DNA of 41,325 nucleotides from an uncultured Lachnospiraceae bacterium (GCA_947630695.1 CANRIM010000022.1:1-41325), one strand, 5' to 3'; positions 26,352-35,285 are shown, counted from the first letter of the stretch. Numbers and translations are program-made. The notes: generated by a model not told the origin, from the letters alone.

Positions 26352-26357
26352 AAGCAT

Positions 26358-26386
26358 ATTATATGCGAATCATTTTGATTTTGCAA
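26358..26386 (-). promoter_or_regulatory. Promoter of the candidate RNA
   Basis: On the minus strand TTGCAA (26386-26381) and TATAAT (26363-26358) are separated by exactly 17 bp. The predicted start is at about 26351, at the edge of the structured domain. Confidence 0.6.
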
Positions 26387-26414
26387 CTATAAATTAAATT
26401 TCCCCTGCGCCAAC

Positions 26415-26440
26415 AGAAATGGCTTAAACAAGCCATTTCT
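26415..26440. repeat. Perfect 11-bp hairpin next to the att site
   Basis: AGAAATGGCTT (26415-26425) and AAGCCATTTCT (26430-26440) form a perfect stem with a four-base loop, flanked by CCCTG/CAGGG. It lies between the candidate RNA promoter and the tRNA 3'-end remnant. It may be the old tRNA terminator or a recombination-associated structure. Confidence 0.5.
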
Positions 26441-26455
26441 CAGGGCATAAAAAAA

Positions 26456-26490
26456 TGGAGCATACGGGACTTGAACCCACACTCAAGTCC
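26456..26490 (-). other. Island attachment site: tRNA 3'-end remnant with a symmetric recombinase core
   Basis: On the minus strand 26478-26456 reads as a tRNA T-loop (GGTTCAAGTCC), the acceptor 3' strand ATGCTCC and a discriminator A, followed by T7. No D-arm or anticodon arm lies upstream, so only the 3' end of a tRNA is present. On the plus strand GGACTTGA (26467-26474) and TCAAGTCC (26483-26490) form 8-bp inverted arms around an 8-bp spacer, the usual layout of a tyrosine-recombinase core site. The integrase gene ends 64 bp away. The intact tRNA should lie at the far end of the island, beyond 41325. Confidence 0.65.
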
Positions 26491-26554
26491 TGTTTTTTGG
26501 CTTAAATAAAGGATTTTTTATAACTTTCGTTGATTTATTTTGATTTAAAGTAAA

Positions 26555-27775
26555 TCAAATCACACATTTTTTTGCAAACTCAGGTATTGCGCTAAGTTGC
26601 AGTGTTTTATTTTCTATGCTTCTCCTGTTCCGGTGGTAATGATTTTCTGTACACGTGATGCTTGTATGCCCCATCTGTCCCTCAATCAGTTTCTTGTCCA
26701 TATTGTTGTCCAGTAATATGGTTCCATATGTTTTTCTGATCTTGTGGGGGGATTTTTTGTATATACCAAGTATCGCACATATCCGATACTGCCGTTTTCT
26801 GATATAGGATGTGTCCATTCTCCTTCCGGTTCTGGATGTAAACAGATAATCTTTTCCTTTCTGAATTGCCAGAATCTTTTCACACACCCATTCGTACTCT
26901 TTCGGAATTACAACGTCCCTTACTCCGGCTGCAGACTTTGGAAACTCTTTTACGCAGAAAACTACTTCCCCGTTCGAATTCTTGTACTTCGTTTCGGTTT
27001 TCCGTATCCTTATGACATTTCCCGTTATGTCTTCTGGTCTTAATGCTACAAGTTCACCAACCCTTATTCCGCTGACGAACATCAGCAGTATTCCAAGATT
27101 CTTTATATCCTGATTGTTTTCAAGATATTCAATGAACCTGTCCATTTCATCCTCGTTAAACACTTCTTCATAGTCTTCTTTGATAACTTTCCTGAAATTC
27201 GTATCAGACATATCCAACTCCTGAAATATTTCTTCCACGTTAAACTGAATCAGCTTCCTTCGCTTTGCACGTTTCAGCAATCCCTTTGTAATCGTCTTCA
27301 GGTTCGAAAAAGCCTTTGCCGTCAAGTCGTATTCTGCAACCTGTCTTTCAAGAAAATCACCAATTTCATCCGGCGTAATTTTTTTAATCCGCTTTAATCC
27401 CATTTCACGGTAGTGCCGCTCAAAGATTTGTACGTTTCTAGTATGTGTGGCCGGGGATATTTTTTTCAGTTCCAACTTCCGGTTGTTCCATTCTTCGAAT
27501 ACTTCTTTGATTGTCGGATTTTCTTCCTGCTGTTTCCAGTATTCGATAATCAAATCCTGAATTTCTCTTTCGGAAGTCCGTACCCTCTGTATTCGTCCTT
27601 TTGTATCATCCGGCAAGTATGTGTACCACTTTCCGTTTTCTCCTCTCCATACCTTGTATGGATGTTTCTTGAGAATTTCCTCCCTTTTGTTCATTTCCAC
27701 TTGCTTACGCAAGTATGACAGGTCAATCATACCATTCTCAATAGCGTATTTCAACGCTTCATTTACATTTTCCAT
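26555..27775 (-). CDS. Tyrosine recombinase/site-specific integrase (Tn916/ICE-type)
   Basis: From the ATG at 27775 this is a 406-aa phage-type integrase. Numbered from the GTG four codons upstream, the catalytic residues are R242 (SGIRVGELVAL), H348-x-x-R351 (SPHKIRKTYG), H374 (GQMGHTSI) and Y384 (CTENHYH). A core-binding SAM-like domain (about 90-180) and an N-terminal arm-binding region precede them. It integrates and excises the island at the tRNA site 26456-26490, next to its 3' end. GGTGGG lies four bases upstream of the ATG. The frame is intact, so the island may still be mobile if an excisionase exists. None is recognised in the window. Confidence 0.92.
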   Translation of the reverse strand: MENVNEALKYAIENGMIDLSYLRKQVEMNKREEILKKHPYKVWRGENGKWYTYLPDDTKGRIQRVRTSEREIQDLIIEYWKQQEENPTIKEVFEEWNNRKLELKKISPATHTRNVQIFERHYREMGLKRIKKITPDEIGDFLERQVAEYDLTAKAFSNLKTITKGLLKRAKRRKLIQFNVEEIFQELDMSDTNFRKVIKEDYEEVFNEDEMDRFIEYLENNQDIKNLGILLMFVSGIRVGELVALRPEDITGNVIRIRKTETKYKNSNGEVVFCVKEFPKSAAGVRDVVIPKEYEWVCEKILAIQKGKDYLFTSRTGRRMDTSYIRKRQYRICAILGIYKKSPHKIRKTYGTILLDNNMDKKLIEGQMGHTSITCTENHYHRNRRSIENKTLQLSAIPEFAKKCVI

Positions 27776-28107
27776 CGTTCCCACCACCCTTTTAAAACCT
27801 CGTTTTTGAACGTGAAAACATATGTTCGACTGGGGGATTTCGTTTGTGAAGCCCCTGTACTCTCATCTATGGCATGGTTCGCCCTCAAATCTGCTGCAAT
27901 AAATTCAATTTCCCTTTTCCGATGATTTTCGGATTGTATGCTTTGATCCGCTTCGGTATGCGCATACACTATACTGATGGATGGGGCCTTCATCATCCCT
28001 TCGACTGATAACAGACATATGCCTATGCTTAATAAAGTAATCCCCAACATGGCAAACAGCTTTCTACCGCATGTCATTATCCACTCTTTTCTTGTTATTC
28101 CGTTCAT
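27763..28107 (-). CDS. Small membrane-anchored or secreted protein, unknown function
   Basis: This 114-aa protein from the ATG at 28107 (AGAGG nine bases upstream; a GTG at 28116 is an alternative). A basic N-terminus and a hydrophobic segment (KLFAMLGITLLSIGICLL) look like a signal anchor or signal peptide. The rest is charged and polar and ends in a Trp-rich tail (GWWERWKM). It overlaps the integrase start by 13 bp, which suggests a coupled pair. I do not recognise the family. Confidence 0.5.
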   Translation of the reverse strand: MNGITRKEWIMTCGRKLFAMLGITLLSIGICLLSVEGMMKAPSISIVYAHTEADQSIQSENHRKREIEFIAADLRANHAIDESTGASQTKSPSRTYVFTFKNEVLKGWWERWKM

Positions 28108-28253
28108 TTGTATCACCCTCTCATTGTAAAAAGCGGCGCAGGATCATTTCGCTTTTTACCAATCTCGCACCGCTTTGTCTGTTTTTTTCACTTTTTTCTT
28201 AAAATACTGCTACGATTTTTCCGTTGGAAACTTCTGTTTTTTGGCATAAAAAA

Positions 28254-28288
28254 GAGCAGTTAAAAAATCAACTACTCTCTTTTACACA
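28254..28288. terminator. Probable bidirectional terminator
   Basis: AGAG-C-AGTT and AACT-A-CTCT form an 8-bp stem around an A-rich loop, with an A-run on the left and TTTT on the right. It separates the Rpn remnant from the small membrane protein gene on the minus strand. Confidence 0.45.
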
Positions 28289-28349
28289 AACATTATTCAT
28301 TTTTTTCAGGTAAAGCCTCAAGAAATCACATGATGATTACACATCGTAT

Positions 28350-28500
28350 CTACCTTCCTGACTGCATGGTTTTTACCTTACTTACAGGAAGTTCCAATAA
28401 ATTAGCAATCTCATCAATCGCATAATTTCCAGCCTTTAACATTTTTATGCTGTTTCAATCTTATTGCTCTCACGACCTTCTTCTACCAAAGATTACAACT
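28350..28500 (-). pseudogene. C-terminal remnant of an Rpn/PD-(D/E)XK family gene, frameshifted
   Basis: On the minus strand the segment reads EEGRESNKIETA in one frame. After a frameshift it continues NMLKAGNYAIDEIANLLELP and ends with a TAG at 28350. This is the usual C-terminal tail of Rpn-family proteins, but it is not identical to the tail of the intact neighbour at 28520. So it is a decayed second family member rather than read-through. Confidence 0.6.
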
Positions 28501-28519
28501 CGCGATTAGCAACCGCACA

Positions 28520-29449
28520 TTAGCAAGAAGCAATCGTCAAAGCCATTTCCTTGATCTTTTCTACATCCATTCCAGAACATTTTGATATCGTTTCAAACGG
28601 AATGTGTTCTTTAATCATGTTGATTATGATCGTTTTCTTCCCTTTGTCAATGCTTTTTTCTACTAAAGATTCCGAAAGATTACACATCGTATTTACCTCC
28701 TGTTCCATCTTCCTTGTCATAGGAATGTTATACTTTTCTTTGAGCGTTGTTTTTTTCTCCGTTTTGTCTAATTTTTCGGAAAGCAACACACCCAGCATAC
28801 CGAGTAAACGATTGTCGGTTGGCTTATCGTCTTTTAGACAGATAATCACAACCCGCATTTTATCATACTCCTCCGGCTTATCAGGAATACCTTTTATGAT
28901 ATCCGTTTTATGCATGGAGTATACGGAAATTGCATTGCCGATGTAATCCGGTGCATTCGTACAAATCCATATACTGTAGACTTTTTTAATGCCGTCGTAA
29001 TCCGAAGCATCAAATTCTCGCCCCATCTGTGAGGATATCATCCTTGCATCATAAAAAATGCCTCTGGTAGGTATACTGTAACCGGGATTGAAGTTTTTCT
29101 GCGCTTCCACGTTAATAATCAGGGTAACGTACTCATTGCCTTTCGGGGCAACTGCTCGAAATCGAATATCAAAAGTGACCGTTCCTTCATTCACGGTTTT
29201 ACTTTCGGTTGATAATCCGGTAATCACCGGCATATCCTCTTTTACAGGAATCGTTGATATCGCCGGTTCTCCTTCAATACACTTTACGATATCATCAATC
29301 TCCATACCGGCAAATTCTGATGTTACATCACGCATGATCCAGGCAAGATTTATCTTATTTGAAAGGATCTTTTTGACCTGTGCATCGTATTTTGCCTTAT
29401 ACTCCGTAATGGTGATATCATCAGCGTTATTCGTAGGTATCGTACTCAT
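28520..29449 (-). CDS. Rpn-family recombination-promoting nuclease / PD-(D/E)XK nuclease-family transposase-like protein
   Basis: This 309-aa protein has the Rpn/PDDEXK core. FDIRF near residue 95 supplies the catalytic Asp, and LIINVEAQK about 15 residues later supplies the E-x-Q that stands for the E-x-K motif. GYSIPTRGIFYDARMISSQ and a C-terminal MTRKMEQEVNTMCNLSESLV helix match the group. E. coli Rpn proteins are DNases that promote RecA-independent recombination; in Clostridia the family is expanded and its role is unclear. AGGAG precedes the ATG. A decayed relative follows directly at 28350. Confidence 0.85.
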   Translation of the reverse strand: MSTIPTNNADDITITEYKAKYDAQVKKILSNKINLAWIMRDVTSEFAGMEIDDIVKCIEGEPAISTIPVKEDMPVITGLSTESKTVNEGTVTFDIRFRAVAPKGNEYVTLIINVEAQKNFNPGYSIPTRGIFYDARMISSQMGREFDASDYDGIKKVYSIWICTNAPDYIGNAISVYSMHKTDIIKGIPDKPEEYDKMRVVIICLKDDKPTDNRLLGMLGVLLSEKLDKTEKKTTLKEKYNIPMTRKMEQEVNTMCNLSESLVEKSIDKGKKTIIINMIKEHIPFETISKCSGMDVEKIKEMALTIASC

Positions 29450-29552
29450 ATAAACTCCTTTTCTATAGTATATTTCAGATTGAAGCGATTGTCAAACGTT
29501 AAGGGCACTTCCGTGGGTAATGCTTCCTGTTATGATCTCACTGACCTTACCG

Positions 29553-30728
29553 CTATTTTTCCATGACATTTATTATCCTTTCTTCTTCAAGCGCATAAAT
29601 CTTTGCCTCCTTCCTGCACTTTTCAAATGCTTCCTCAATTACATCCCTTTGCCAGTCGAAACAATAGATGATTGGTTGTGCTGCCTTTAAACTGCTTCGC
29701 ACTTTCTTTAAATTGAAATCCAGAAGATTATAGATGGTTGCACCGTCTTCTGTTCTGCCGAGTACAGTGGTACTCTCTACTCGCTCACCTCCTGCGTGTG
29801 CCAGTATCTGCCCATCCATTTCACCTTTAAATCTTGCGTTTGACAGATATTCAATCTGCCTCGTCTTTACTCGTTTCCCCCCTCGCTCAATCTCTGACGG
29901 AATGTAATAAAGACCACCTACCCCACAATTATCAATGGTCACGCCATACTCCTGTGGTGTACCAGTCCGTGCCTCTTTGTCTTTTTCAATAAATTCACGG
30001 GCAATTTCCATATTCTGCCCTATGTAGATCGTTCCGATTCTCATTGGAATACCCAAACAGTTGGATAACCTACGCAGCATCATGTACAGCGGCTCATCCG
30101 TTTTCTTTGTCCATTTCAGATTCAATGACTGTGCCAGTGGAAACGAATAGACATTACACACTGCGTCCTGCATTAAAAGAATTCCTGAACTTCGATTCCT
30201 CTTTAGAACATCATCGGATTCTATTCCCCCTGTTGCTCTCGGACGCTTCTTTAACTCTGCTATGCTGTAAAACAACGCTCCTGCCTCCAGTGCCTCCCTG
30301 ATCTCTCCAGCGTTGAAGTTTTCTTCTACTGCCTGTGTATATGGAAATTTTCTGCTTAACACCGGTTTTTCTTCTATGCGATATCTGATCCCAGCGGCAT
30401 TGTATAGCTGCCTGTAGACCTCACAACGGTTGTACTGCACAGTGCGATTCTGGTCTCTTTTTTTGACCCTCTGCTCTGCTACGCCTCCGTTTTCTTCAAA
30501 TCGCCGCTTTTCTTCTTGCAGAACTTTACTTCCACGTCCTGATTTCCAGTTGATCCTATACCCATATCTTCCTTCCTCATAGATACGGTAAAATCCACAC
30601 TGCTTTAATTCATTCATCAGCTTATATCTCCTGCGGTCATTGGGTTCGATTTCCTTCAGCAACTCCAGTGAAATTTCCCCTACCTGACTGGTGATCCTTA
30701 TCACATCTTCCTTTACCTGTCCTATCAT
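29553..30728 (-). CDS. Unrecognised island protein with an N-terminal winged-helix-like region
   Basis: From the ATG at 30728, with AGGAGGG five bases upstream, this is a 391-aa soluble protein. Residues 1-60 (IRITSQVGEISLELLKEI, then a basic YRIYEEGRYGYRINWKSG) resemble a winged-helix DNA-binding domain such as those in replication-relaxation-like plasmid proteins. A Lys/Arg/Glu-rich linker follows. The C-terminal half is of mixed alpha/beta character (YGVTIDNCGVGGLYYIPSE and PIIYCFDWQRDVIEEAFEKC). The open frame extends 64 codons upstream, but without a ribosome site. I do not recognise the family. Its place in the island fits replication or transfer, which is inference only. Confidence 0.55.
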   Translation of the reverse strand: MIGQVKEDVIRITSQVGEISLELLKEIEPNDRRRYKLMNELKQCGFYRIYEEGRYGYRINWKSGRGSKVLQEEKRRFEENGGVAEQRVKKRDQNRTVQYNRCEVYRQLYNAAGIRYRIEEKPVLSRKFPYTQAVEENFNAGEIREALEAGALFYSIAELKKRPRATGGIESDDVLKRNRSSGILLMQDAVCNVYSFPLAQSLNLKWTKKTDEPLYMMLRRLSNCLGIPMRIGTIYIGQNMEIAREFIEKDKEARTGTPQEYGVTIDNCGVGGLYYIPSEIERGGKRVKTRQIEYLSNARFKGEMDGQILAHAGGERVESTTVLGRTEDGATIYNLLDFNLKKVRSSLKAAQPIIYCFDWQRDVIEEAFEKCRKEAKIYALEEERIINVMEK

Positions 30729-31014
30729 ATTTTCCCTCCTTTCATCGTTGGACACATCTGCGACTGGTTCATAACCTCTTGTATTTTGGCTGTATAAAAA
30801 CTGCTTATGCCGTAGAAAGGAATAAAACAAGGACGTCGCCCAGATATTTAATCTGAACGTCGCCTTCTCCTTTCTACTTGTCCACATTAAGTTGGCGCAT
30901 TTGAACCTACTGAAATTCATTTAAAACCTTTTACTTCGGTCATTTTTTTGGATTTAAAGAGGGGGAAATCTTCCTATTTAAAAAACAAGAAGATGAGAGA
31001 ATCCAAAACCCCCC

Positions 31015-31785
31015 TCAATCTTCCCCCCTGATCTTGCCGGAATTTTCCCCACTTTTCGGGCTAAAATCCCATGAAAAAACATCAAAAAGATGCTCTTTCG
31101 CAGTTGTCTCACTCATAACGTAAATATCCGTTTTCGGCTTTTTGCCTATCGCAGATTTTTGATACAGCTGACAGTTAAAAGGATGATCGGAAGAAGCAAA
31201 ACACTGTGTGATCCGATCAATACAATGCTTCGTTTCTATATTGTCATGATCTTTGATTTTCCGATCATCCTCACTGTCGTACACATGACAAAAGGCGATC
31301 ACAATATCCTTTTCAAAATCATAGGTTCTCGGATGTCGGTTGGAATATTCCATTAATCCACACCAGATGATCGAATCGATATAGTTGCTATGGTATGACT
31401 GATTGATGTGCGGCATAAGAAGCGGCAGAGAAATTTTCAAAACATGATCCCTTTCTGCAAAAGCGATATTCGCCAAAAACCATTTCATGTCATCATCTGA
31501 AACACTTACTGGGTAAAACGGTTCTTCATCGGCATATGGATCTTTGGAATGATTCAACTCGTAGGTGATAGCGTTTCTGCACTTCTCCACGCATTGCATC
31601 AGTTCCCGGTAGAGATCGGATAATTTCTCTGTGCCACTCCAATCAGTCTGATCTACAATGGAAAGCACACGTTTTGATTCCAGAGAAGAAATCATCCGGC
31701 AGATTTCCTGAACCTTTCCATCCAGTTCTGTGTAAAGTTTCAGAAATCGATCATCTAAAATCTTTTGCGTATTCTCTTCTTTCAA
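31015..31785 (-). CDS. Hypothetical island protein (possibly DUF6100-like)
   Basis: This is a 256-aa soluble, acidic protein. The best start is a TTG at 31785, with AGGAGG eight bases upstream. The GTG at 31794 lies inside that ribosome site and is unlikely. The N-terminus is a long helical, coiled-coil-prone region (LDGKVQEICRMISSLESKRV). The middle has KISLPLLMPHINQ and HPRTYDFEKDIVIAFCHVYD. It resembles a group of Clostridia mobile-element proteins that I recall as DUF6100, but this is from memory and not certain. No catalytic motif is seen. Confidence 0.5.
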   Translation of the reverse strand: MKEENTQKILDDRFLKLYTELDGKVQEICRMISSLESKRVLSIVDQTDWSGTEKLSDLYRELMQCVEKCRNAITYELNHSKDPYADEEPFYPVSVSDDDMKWFLANIAFAERDHVLKISLPLLMPHINQSYHSNYIDSIIWCGLMEYSNRHPRTYDFEKDIVIAFCHVYDSEDDRKIKDHDNIETKHCIDRITQCFASSDHPFNCQLYQKSAIGKKPKTDIYVMSETTAKEHLFDVFSWDFSPKSGENSGKIRGED

Positions 31786-31936
31786 TTTTTTCACCTCCTT
31801 TACTATTCATATGTCTAATATTTTACTTCTCTTAATGTTTTTCCCGTATGTCAGTATTTGTTCATCCAAACCCACTTTTCCAGACTCGATATCGATACCT
31901 CATAGACCATTTTCAACCCCCTTTCTGATTTTTTGC

Positions 31937-32082
31937 ATAAAAATAGCCCGGATATCGAATATATCCGAGCACCTTGACCTGGCTTATACAAATATCATTG
32001 GACAAGCCCTTCCTGCATTGAAACGATTCTATCTGAGAAACGGTTTCTACAGGTCGTTATGAAGTTTTTCTGATTTATGCAC
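31937..32082 (-). ncRNA. Candidate small RNA (about 145 nt) with own promoter and terminator
   Basis: Transcription from the consensus promoter at 32089-32117 would start at about 32082. It would stop after the hairpin CGGATAT/ATATCCG (31949-31955, 31961-31967), which is followed on the minus strand by TATTTTTAT. No convincing reading frame lies between. Directly repeated sequences lie upstream of the promoter. It could be a regulatory RNA of the island or a leader for the gene at 31785. Confidence 0.45.
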
Positions 32083-32088
32083 ATTATC

Positions 32089-32117
32089 ATTATAAAATGT
32101 CGGTTTTTCATTGTCAA
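32089..32117 (-). promoter_or_regulatory. Consensus sigma-A promoter
   Basis: On the minus strand a perfect TTGACA (32117-32112) and a perfect TATAAT (32094-32089) are separated by exactly 17 bp. It is the strongest promoter match in the window. Confidence 0.8.
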
Positions 32118-32186
32118 GTACCAACGGCTAGCCAATTTTTGGTCAATTATTGCTCATTTACTTGCCATGTATGTACCCATTCACTA

Positions 32187-32237
32187 TGCCATTGCTATAC
32201 CATGTACATACCATTTACCGTGCCATTGCTATACCAT
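32187..32237. repeat. Iteron-like direct repeats
   Basis: TGCCATTGCTATACCAT occurs exactly at 32187-32203 and 32221-32237, a 34-bp period. Degenerate parts (CCATGTAC, ATACCATTTACC, TGCCATGTATGTACCCAT) lie between and to the left. The array is upstream of the promoter at 32089-32117. It could be regulator-binding sites or iterons of a replication origin. Confidence 0.5.
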
Positions 32238-32257
32238 TTGCCGTCCATTCTCACTTC

Positions 32258-32404
32258 TCATAAAGACGTCCGCATGATTTTTTCCACAATGGAATCCTTT
32301 AATTTGCACCAGTGCGGATTCCCTAACTCCGTAATCATTCCTGCAGTCACAGCCAACGAGGAAAGACCATAAAACATGACCACCCTTGGATTTTGTCTTT
32401 TCAT
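32258..32404 (-). CDS. Short candidate reading frame, 48 aa
   Basis: The frame runs from an ATG at 32404, or 32377 with AAGGG upstream. The peptide begins MKRQNPRVVMFYGLSSLAVT and ends KIMRTSL. It has a weakly hydrophobic centre and no known family. No promoter is seen. The region 31795-32480 otherwise holds only the repeats, the promoter and the candidate small RNA. Confidence 0.25.
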   Translation of the reverse strand: MKRQNPRVVMFYGLSSLAVTAGMITELGNPHWCKLKDSIVEKIMRTSL

Positions 32405-32480
32405 TAGCAGATTTAGTTTTTACTATACGCTTATTTAAAATGAAGAAAATAAGATTCCTTATTTTATCTCTGTTCCTTCT

Positions 32481-35285
32481 TTGGTAAAACTCTACTTTAA
32501 ATATCAGTACCTCCTACTTTTCCTGTTCAAATATTATATTAACGTATATGTGAATTTTTTTCAATTCAATTTTGAGGACATCACAGGCGATAATTCCTAT
32601 TACAGTGTTAAGGGTGCAGAATTCATGCTGTACTATGGAGATGGACACAATAGACATTCCAAAGGTGATGAAGTCGGGACTGCAACTACTAATGCATCCG
32701 GAGACGCTGTTTGGAGCGATCTGGAACTTGGCGAATACTATGCCGTTGAGCAAAAAGCGCCGCCCGGATATATCCTCAATGATGCACCAATCTACATTGT
32801 ATTGGAAGATACTGCACGCCGTTGGGCATTTGAAGACATCGATAATGTTCATGCGAAGGAAGTCTTCGAAGATGCACCGGCATACGGAAGAATCTCACTG
32901 AATAAGGTTCCGAAAAACATGGCATTTACCGCAGGAAATACTTCCTACAGTCTGGAAGGTGCGCAGTATGGATTGTACTATGCCGATACAAAAGACGGTC
33001 ATGATGAAGACGATCTTGTATTCATTGATTATGTTCCGGCTATTGTAACCACAGACAAGAGCGGCAGTGCGGCATGGGATCGCGTTCCGCTTGGATCATA
33101 TTATGCGAAAGAAATAAAACCCTCCAAGGGATTCATTCTGGATACGACAGAACATCCAGTTACTATTTCTGCTGATGACGTTGATCCGCATAATGTTCAG
33201 GTAATGCCGATTCCGATGTACTGCACTTCCTTTGAAAGCGAGAAATACGGCACGTATACTATCCAGAAGGAATCTGATGATTCTTCATTGACGGATGGCA
33301 ACTCCTATTACAGCTACGAGGGTGCAGAATACACAATGTACTATGATGAAGGATGGAGCACACAGAGTGGACATGTAAAAGGTGAAGTCTACGAAGTACA
33401 GACTACGAATGCAGACGGTGCTGCTACATGGGGACGTATACCATTGGGTAAATACTATGTCAAAGAAACTGTAGCGCCGCCCGGATATCTGCTGGATGAA
33501 ACGGAATACCATTTTGAAGTCAAGGACAACGGAAGCACAACCAATCCTATAATCAGTGTGCCGGGAGATACTTCCTTTGAAAAACCGGTATATGCGAAAC
33601 TTGCATTGACCAAGAAGTCTTCCAACCCGGAGATCACTGCCAAATATCCTGAAAAATTCAGTCTGGCAGGAGCGAAGTACGGTCTGTACTATGCAAAGAC
33701 GGAAGATGGCCATACGAAAGATACGCTTGTTCGGTCTCGAAGCCATCCGGACGGTCTGATGGTAACGGACAAAGACGGTAAGGCGGAATGGAAAGACAAT
33801 CTTCCACTTGGTGAATACTATGTGAAGGAAGTTGAAGCACCGCAGTATTACGAGTTGGACGAAACGCCGCATCCGGTAAGTCTGACAGACTTTGACGGAG
33901 AATACCGTGAAGACGGACCGCAGGTGATCGAAATCAGAGTAAACTCTACGGATCAGCTGCAGGCGTACATCATGCTGCGGAAGGTATCGTCGAATCCGGA
34001 TATGACGGATGGAAATGACATGTACAATTTCGATGGCGTTTCATTCACGCTGTATGAAGATCGTGGATGTACCATTCCGGTAGGAGATGCACAGACACTG
34101 AACGAAGACAATGAGATCAAGTGGGAAAACCTTGCACCCGATACGTATTACTACATCCGTGAGACCTCTACTTCTGAAAGCTATCAGAAAAATACCAGAG
34201 TTTACAGAGTAAAAGCGATTCCGGAAGGTGATCCGGTCGATTTCACTGATACAACCGGGGAATCTGGTGCAGTCGTTGTTGAAAACACTCCTAAGAGTGA
34301 TCCGGCAAGCATAGAGATAACAAAAGTTTGGAACGGTGAGACTACACCCACGATTCCTACACTGGCTGGGACGGAGTTTACGATTAACTACTACGACATT
34401 TTAAAGGATAATGACGGTGATGGGCAAACAGATTTTACAAAAGAAACATTGCCAGATACTCCTGTTCGTAGTTGGGTGATTGAGGTTCACAAAGAAACAA
34501 TTGGTGGCAAAACAAGATATCTCACAGCCTTGGATAAAATGTACATTGTTCAGGATCAAAGCGATGAACCATATTTGGATTTATCAGGAAATGTAACCCT
34601 TCCAATTGGTACATATACTATTCAGGAAACCAAAACTGCAGCGGATTATCAGATCGAAGGCGGATCCTTTGAAGATTCAAATGGTAAATCTATTGCCTCT
34701 GACGAAATATATATTTCCCAGATTAACGCAGATAATCATAATAATGATGTCCATCTGCAAGGTGGCAACATCTTTACCGGAAAGAACGAACCTACACACG
34801 ATGCCAGCATCAAGATCAAGAAACTTGACGATGACAGGAATCCGTTACAGGGCGCTCACTTCCAGTTGAAGAACAGTAAAGGTGAAGTTGTGGTAGAAGA
34901 TGCGGTATCAGACAAAGATGGTATTGTTACTTTCGAAGAACTGTATCCGGATACCTACACGATCACTGAAACCCAAGGCGTGAAAGGTCATATGCTGCTG
35001 GCTGAACCGCTGGTAGTAGATGTACCTACGAGGCTTACCGAAGCGGAGATTACAGAACAGAATGTTGACAGGGATAAAGTTATCTATGATCCGGAAGACA
35101 ATATCTACTACGTCAACAATCTGGTCTATGAGATCTCAAATGCTTGGAAACTGAATATGCCTGTAACCGGTGCAATTGCAACACCGAAAACTTTCTTCCC
35201 GATTGTCATTGGTCTGTCGATTATGGCAGTTACAGCATATTTCGGAATCTTCCGGAGACGCCGGGATGATGTTTTAGAAGACTAA
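32481..35285 (+). CDS. SpaA/Cna-B-repeat surface adhesin with a sortase signal, 5'-truncated
   Basis: The open frame encodes 934 aa. From about residue 32 it is a chain of SpaA-type (Cna-B) beta domains. Each has the pattern YSxEGAxYxLYY, then a WxxxPLGxYYxKE segment and a PGYxLDxT motif; about five such repeats span 32-600, and further domains reach 870. Such domains often form intramolecular isopeptide bonds. The C-terminus has the sortase-type motif MPVTG (893-897), a membrane helix and RRRRDDVLED. The first 30 residues are AT-rich read-through with no signal peptide and no ribosome site, and repeat one lacks its first strand. So the gene has lost its 5' end and is probably not exported as it stands. 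Confidence 0.8.
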   Translation: MVKLYFKYQYLLLFLFKYYINVYVNFFQFNFEDITGDNSYYSVKGAEFMLYYGDGHNRHSKGDEVGTATTNASGDAVWSDLELGEYYAVEQKAPPGYILNDAPIYIVLEDTARRWAFEDIDNVHAKEVFEDAPAYGRISLNKVPKNMAFTAGNTSYSLEGAQYGLYYADTKDGHDEDDLVFIDYVPAIVTTDKSGSAAWDRVPLGSYYAKEIKPSKGFILDTTEHPVTISADDVDPHNVQVMPIPMYCTSFESEKYGTYTIQKESDDSSLTDGNSYYSYEGAEYTMYYDEGWSTQSGHVKGEVYEVQTTNADGAATWGRIPLGKYYVKETVAPPGYLLDETEYHFEVKDNGSTTNPIISVPGDTSFEKPVYAKLALTKKSSNPEITAKYPEKFSLAGAKYGLYYAKTEDGHTKDTLVRSRSHPDGLMVTDKDGKAEWKDNLPLGEYYVKEVEAPQYYELDETPHPVSLTDFDGEYREDGPQVIEIRVNSTDQLQAYIMLRKVSSNPDMTDGNDMYNFDGVSFTLYEDRGCTIPVGDAQTLNEDNEIKWENLAPDTYYYIRETSTSESYQKNTRVYRVKAIPEGDPVDFTDTTGESGAVVVENTPKSDPASIEITKVWNGETTPTIPTLAGTEFTINYYDILKDNDGDGQTDFTKETLPDTPVRSWVIEVHKETIGGKTRYLTALDKMYIVQDQSDEPYLDLSGNVTLPIGTYTIQETKTAADYQIEGGSFEDSNGKSIASDEIYISQINADNHNNDVHLQGGNIFTGKNEPTHDASIKIKKLDDDRNPLQGAHFQLKNSKGEVVVEDAVSDKDGIVTFEELYPDTYTITETQGVKGHMLLAEPLVVDVPTRLTEAEITEQNVDRDKVIYDPEDNIYYVNNLVYEISNAWKLNMPVTGAIATPKTFFPIVIGLSIMAVTAYFGIFRRRRDDVLED

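Noticed and set aside
26261-26356. Known riboswitch or housekeeping RNA at the fold upstream of hdrB
   Set aside because: I checked from memory for conserved cores of c-di-GMP, TPP, cobalamin, SAM, glycine, purine, fluoride and THF riboswitches and for SRP, 6S and tmRNA. None matches, and a terminator separates it from hdrB.
31811-32372. Several plus-strand frames in the 0.7-kb gap
   Set aside because: They lack ribosome sites, run through the iteron-like repeats and the minus-strand promoter, and have no recognisable sequence.
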